From Pseudolabrys sp. (GTDB lineage Bacteria > Pseudomonadota > Alphaproteobacteria > Rhizobiales > Xanthobacteraceae), in contig JAQSCR010000417.1 in assembly GCA_029945495.1 (NCBI GenBank), positions 1 to 17,767 of the forward strand: a DNA stretch of 17,767 nucleotides, in the 5' to 3' direction. Within the stretch, counting starts at the first letter, position 1; every line of letters begins with the position of its first letter. The notes below the pieces were generated by a model. It was not told where the DNA came from. It was given only the letters and a program-made list of their open reading frames with translations, and made no database searches. Shown here one piece after another: positions 14,908 to 17,767 of the stretch. The translations under genes and the position numbers were made by a program.

Positions 14908-15867
14908 TTAAGTGCTTTCACCCGGAAGGCCCATAGTCGCGCCGGGCCATTCACCCCGTGTGACGAGATCATATGCAATCTCACGCACAAGCTTTGTGAC
15001 GGTGCGGATTGCCACTGTCGACCGGCGTTCGGTGTTTCGGGCAATAATCAGCTTTCGAAACGCATCGACCGACCGAATTGGCGACGCACTGAGCACGCCA
15101 CGCTCAACCTCTTCGTGTACAGCCCCGTAACTCAGAATCGCCATTCCATGCCCCCGCTGGACCAGTGATTTTTGGATCGGAATACTATCAACCTCCATCG
15201 ACACGTTCAGCGCCAAATTCTCACTCGCCATCAGGTCTTCCATTTGCACGCGCGACTGATTAGGCCGGGCCGGTAGAATGAGAGGAAGATTGACCAAGTC
15301 CTTCAGACCGTAAACCGCCCGCCTCGCAGCCTCTTTTTCTTTTTTGCCTTGGCCTATGACAAAAAGTGGTTCATGCAGTAACAACTCAAATTCCACGCTG
15401 GGACGTTTTTCCGTGAAGTAAAGCAATCCGAGATCGAACTTAAGCTCTTGGAGGCCCTGCTGAATGATTCCCGTAAAACCTTCGACGATCCGAACGTTGA
15501 GCTTCGGATAAAGCTGACGCATTCGCTCTATCATGGGAGGAACAATAATTTTGCCTGCCCCGGGGGAGACGCCCATCAGGACGACGCCTCTCGGCTCATC
15601 TTCCCGAGCGCGAACTTCGCTTGGCAGATCCGCAACTTCCTGGAGGATGGCAATCGCCCTTTCGTAGAGAACCTGCCCACCGTCGGTCACGTCAACACCA
15701 CGCACCGAACGCACGAGCAATTTCAGATTTAATTGCATTTCGAGCTTCTGAATGTGCCGGCTTATGGCCGGCTGCGCGATCCTCAGTGCGAGGGCGGCCT
15801 TCGAAAAACTCCGCAACTCGACCACACGGACGAAGCAAGTCAGCGATTTGAGATCCAAAGGTTCCAT
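14908..15867 (-). CDS. LysR-family transcriptional regulator
   Basis: This 319-residue LTTR has the N-terminal winged helix-turn-helix LKSLTCFVRVVELRSFSKAA (6-25) with AQPAISRHIQKLE (31-43), followed by a periplasmic-binding-like effector domain (from about 90: RGVVLMGVSPGAGKIIVPPM). It diverges from the second ACAD-fold gene across 116 bp of AT-rich DNA containing a T-N11-A dyad, the standard arrangement for an LTTR controlling its neighbour. The inducer is not predictable. It converges with the exporter gene, so it is less likely to control that gene directly, unlike the divergent yeiE-yeiH pair of Escherichia coli. Confidence 0.93.
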   Translation of the reverse strand: MEPLDLKSLTCFVRVVELRSFSKAALALRIAQPAISRHIQKLEMQLNLKLLVRSVRGVDVTDGGQVLYERAIAILQEVADLPSEVRAREDEPRGVVLMGVSPGAGKIIVPPMIERMRQLYPKLNVRIVEGFTGIIQQGLQELKFDLGLLYFTEKRPSVEFELLLHEPLFVIGQGKKEKEAARRAVYGLKDLVNLPLILPARPNQSRVQMEDLMASENLALNVSMEVDSIPIQKSLVQRGHGMAILSYGAVHEEVERGVLSASPIRSVDAFRKLIIARNTERRSTVAIRTVTKLVREIAYDLVTRGEWPGATMGLPGEST

Positions 15868-15893
15868 AGGAATCCGACCATTATGCCGAGATG

Positions 15894-15929
15894 TTATAAT
15901 TCATATAATTACTAGCTATTTGTATTATA
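15894..15929. promoter_or_regulatory. LysR-type operator region upstream of the second ACAD-fold gene
   Basis: TTATA-N5-TATAA (15894-15908) contains a T-N11-A box with TATA arms (15895-15907). A second dyad, TATAAT-N14-ATTATA (15904-15929), overlaps it. A plus-strand promoter TTCATA (15900-15905), 17 bp, TATTAT (15923-15928) fits inside. The LysR gene on the left and the ACAD-fold gene on the right would both be controlled from here. AT-rich dyads arise easily by chance, so the exact boxes are tentative. Confidence 0.5.
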
Positions 15930-15983
15930 GAAGAAAGTCGCCTTACGTTCTAATCAAAACACCCAAGGAACAAGGCTAGACCC

Positions 15984-17150
15984 ATGGAATTCGAGTTTTC
16001 GGCTGAGCAGAAGCGCGTCAACGACATTTGCAAAACATTGGCCCTCGAAAAATTCGCGAAACGCGCGAATACCCACGACGCTAGTGGCACGACCCCCATC
16101 GATAACCTCAAGGATCTATTCGAAGCCGGCATGCTTTCCCTGACAATCTCGAAGGACCTCGGGGGCGGCGGCAGCGGCTTGATGGGCGAAGACCCTCTGC
16201 TTTACTTACTGGCGGTTGAACAGACGGCGCGCGGCTGCCTGTCAACTGCCCAGTGTCTGCACATCCATTGCCACGGCGCGCATATGGTGGATCAGGAATG
16301 CAGCCCTGCGCAGCGCAAGAATATGCTGGGTGACGTTATTGAGAATGGCGCGCTTTTGAATGCAACGGGCAGCGAACCGGGACGTACAGCTCGTGGGCTG
16401 TACAAACTCATCACAACCGCGAAGCGCGTCCCGAACGGGTATGTACTCAATGGCTTGAAGAATTACGCCACACTCGGCGCGGAGGCAAAATACAACGTCG
16501 TCTTCGCCGGCACGGAAGGCGCTGACCCCATTGAGGGGCACATCTGTGTGGCAATACCCCGCGGCTCCGATGGACTTTCAGTTGTCGACAATTCATGGAG
16601 CCCGTTGGGCATGAGAGCCGCGTCGAGCCCGACCCTCAAGCTCGACAACTGCTTTGTGTCGGACGATTACGTCGTCGGTACACCCGGATTCTATCCAAAG
16701 AAGCGATGGCAGGCCCGCTTTCATCTGAGCTTCTCAGCTCAATATCTCGGCGCTTGTGAATCAATTTTCGATGCGCTCGTCGACTACCTTCCAAAACGGG
16801 GAACGGCGCAGGATAGCTACACGCAACTGCGCATGGGCGAGATACGGGCGGGAACCGACTCCGTGAGATGGTTGATGTACCGGGCGGCCTGGCTCTGGAA
16901 ACAAAGCGATATCCAAAACGCCGAACTTTTTTCGATGGTCGCCAAACACCGCGCGATCGAAAATGCGGTGATCGTCATGGACAAGGCCGCGCAAATCGCC
17001 GGTTCAAGTGCATTCATGGACGGCGCGCCCCTCAACCGGATTTATCGTGACCTGCGAATCCACACTCTTCACGAAAACCTGGACAAGACGGCAGCCACGA
17101 TCGGACGCTACCATCTAGGCCAAGAATTCGACACCACCGCGCGCCTCTGA
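15984..17150 (+). CDS. Acyl-CoA-dehydrogenase-fold monooxygenase (oxygenase component with adjacent flavin reductase)
   Basis: This 388-residue ACAD-fold protein is a paralogue of the one at 1149-2312. Shared segments include GMRAASSP (209-216), RWQARFHLSFSAQYLG (241-256) and the C-terminal RDLRIHTLHENLD (355-367) in place of the IYEGT of dehydrogenases. Its end, HLGQEFDTT, also matches the LGQTFDST of its paralogue. The HTLH motif and the flavin reductase 44 bp downstream strongly suggest a two-component, reduced-flavin-dependent monooxygenase like HsaA, DszC or HpaH. The substrate may be a ring, a C-S compound or a CoA ester; sequence does not decide. AAGG lies 8 bases before the ATG. It is expected to be under LysR control from the divergent promoter. 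Confidence 0.85.
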   Translation: MEFEFSAEQKRVNDICKTLALEKFAKRANTHDASGTTPIDNLKDLFEAGMLSLTISKDLGGGGSGLMGEDPLLYLLAVEQTARGCLSTAQCLHIHCHGAHMVDQECSPAQRKNMLGDVIENGALLNATGSEPGRTARGLYKLITTAKRVPNGYVLNGLKNYATLGAEAKYNVVFAGTEGADPIEGHICVAIPRGSDGLSVVDNSWSPLGMRAASSPTLKLDNCFVSDDYVVGTPGFYPKKRWQARFHLSFSAQYLGACESIFDALVDYLPKRGTAQDSYTQLRMGEIRAGTDSVRWLMYRAAWLWKQSDIQNAELFSMVAKHRAIENAVIVMDKAAQIAGSSAFMDGAPLNRIYRDLRIHTLHENLDKTAATIGRYHLGQEFDTTARL

Positions 17151-17194
17151 TCGCAGACACTTGCCGCGTCCACACTGTCCGAAAAGCATCTGCC

Positions 17195-17698
17195 ATGACG
17201 GCCCTACCAATCGATTCATATCATTTTCGAAACGCACTTGGGCAATTCGCGACCGGCGTCACCATCATTACAACGATGGCGGCCGATCGTTGCCCCGTGG
17301 GCGTGACCGCGAACTCGTTCACTTCGCTCTCGTTAGATCCCCCTTTGATCTTGTGGAACCTGCGCCAAACGTCGAGAAGCTTTCCGATGTTTGAGAACTC
17401 GTCCCGGTTTGCGATCAATGTTCTCTCCGAGACACAAAGCGACATCGCAATGAATTTTGCTACCCGGTCGTTTGACCGATTTCAGGGCGTCGATTGGTAC
17501 GAAGGCGCTCATGGCGCTCCGATTATCGGCGGATCCTTGGCAACGTTTGAATGCGCTCACGTTGCCAAATATCCTGGCGGCGACCATGCTATCTTCGTCG
17601 GACGCGTCCTAGCCTTCCAGGCCGGAAGCGGAAGGCCCCTCCTCTTTTTCGAGGGTAGCTTTCGCGAACTTCCAAAGACCGAAAGCGCGTTTCCGTAG
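17195..17698 (+). CDS. NAD(P)H:flavin reductase 2 (HpaC-like, partner of the upstream oxygenase)
   Basis: This 167-residue protein shows the classical short flavin reductase pattern: FRNALGQFATGVTIITT (11-27), GVTANSFTSLSLDPPLILWN (36-55), FAINVLSE, HAIFVGRV and PLLFFEGSFRELP. It should reduce FMN or FAD with NAD(P)H and deliver it to the oxygenase encoded just upstream; the gap is 44 bp and they are presumably co-transcribed. It is only distantly like flavin reductase 1 (9368-9877), which has CSVSADPP where this one has NSFTSLSLDPP, so the two are not a recent duplication. Confidence 0.94.
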   Translation: MTALPIDSYHFRNALGQFATGVTIITTMAADRCPVGVTANSFTSLSLDPPLILWNLRQTSRSFPMFENSSRFAINVLSETQSDIAMNFATRSFDRFQGVDWYEGAHGAPIIGGSLATFECAHVAKYPGGDHAIFVGRVLAFQAGSGRPLLFFEGSFRELPKTESAFP

Positions 17699-17738
17699 GC
17701 GGAAATATGCGGCTCATGCCACAATCAGAGATCAACGA

Positions 17739-17767
17739 ATGAACACTTCAATCAATTCCTTGCGCGA
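17739..17767 (+). CDS. Start of a further gene (partial, product unknown)
   Basis: An ATG 40 bp after the flavin reductase stop, with CAGAG about 9 bases ahead, opens MNTSINSLR and runs off the window. Only nine codons are visible, so the product cannot be identified. It would be the third gene of the oxygenase-reductase unit. Confidence 0.45.

Noticed and set aside
14702..14911. 69-codon plus-strand frame in the exporter/LysR gap
   Set aside because: It has no ribosome site, no recognisable similarity and runs into the LysR gene end. An overlapping minus-strand frame of 84 codons is equally unsupported.
1..17767. CRISPR arrays, tRNA or rRNA genes, insertion sequences
   Set aside because: No spaced direct repeats, no cloverleaf or rRNA-like stretches, and no transposase motifs or terminal repeats were seen on either strand.

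Overview
The window is a GC-rich bacterial catabolic gene cluster of about 17.8 kb, densely packed with genes of CoA-thioester metabolism and edged by AT-rich divergent promoter regions. GC content (about 60% by eye), gene style and the mix of MocR, LysR, acyl-CoA dehydrogenase and carboxylase families suggest an alphaproteobacterium, perhaps of the Hyphomicrobiales (Bradyrhizobium/Xanthobacteraceae type). That placement is inference. No rRNA, tRNA, CRISPR array, insertion sequence or phage gene was seen.

Left part (1-5759, all minus strand). A CoA ligase and a PaaG-like crotonase form one transcription unit reading leftward from 5759. After a 210-bp gap with its own promoter and palindrome, a second unit follows: SDR dehydrogenase, an acyl-CoA-dehydrogenase-fold protein that resembles flavin-dependent monooxygenases, a HadB-like MaoC hydratase, and a biotin carboxylase cut by the window edge. 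A run of 13 G lies directly upstream of the MaoC gene.

Middle part (5760-13539). A MocR-type regulator (GntR helix-turn-helix plus aminotransferase domain) diverges from the CoA ligase. Then come a HadA-like MaoC protein and a conventional acyl-CoA dehydrogenase (minus), a flavin reductase (plus), a free 73-residue biotinyl carrier protein (minus), and a carboxyltransferase followed by a fumarate-reductase/KstD-like FAD dehydrogenase (plus).

Right part (13540-17767). A putative sulfate exporter of the YeiH/PSE family follows the FAD enzyme. It converges with a LysR regulator, which diverges from a second monooxygenase-like acyl-CoA-dehydrogenase-fold protein. A second flavin reductase and the first codons of one more gene end the window.

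Working model (inference): an organic acid is activated to its CoA thioester, dehydrogenated, hydrated and oxidised by ACAD, MaoC and SDR enzymes, carboxylated by a three-part biotin carboxylase, and attacked by one or two reduced-flavin-dependent monooxygenases fed by the two flavin reductases. The exporter raises the possibility that the substrate contains sulfur. The most striking non-coding signal is a 26-bp dyad, AATGTA-N14-TACATT. It occurs perfectly between CoA ligase and mocR and between ACAD and flavin reductase, and in degenerate form between the biotinyl carrier and carboxyltransferase genes. It probably defines the MocR regulon and ties these dispersed divergent units into one pathway.
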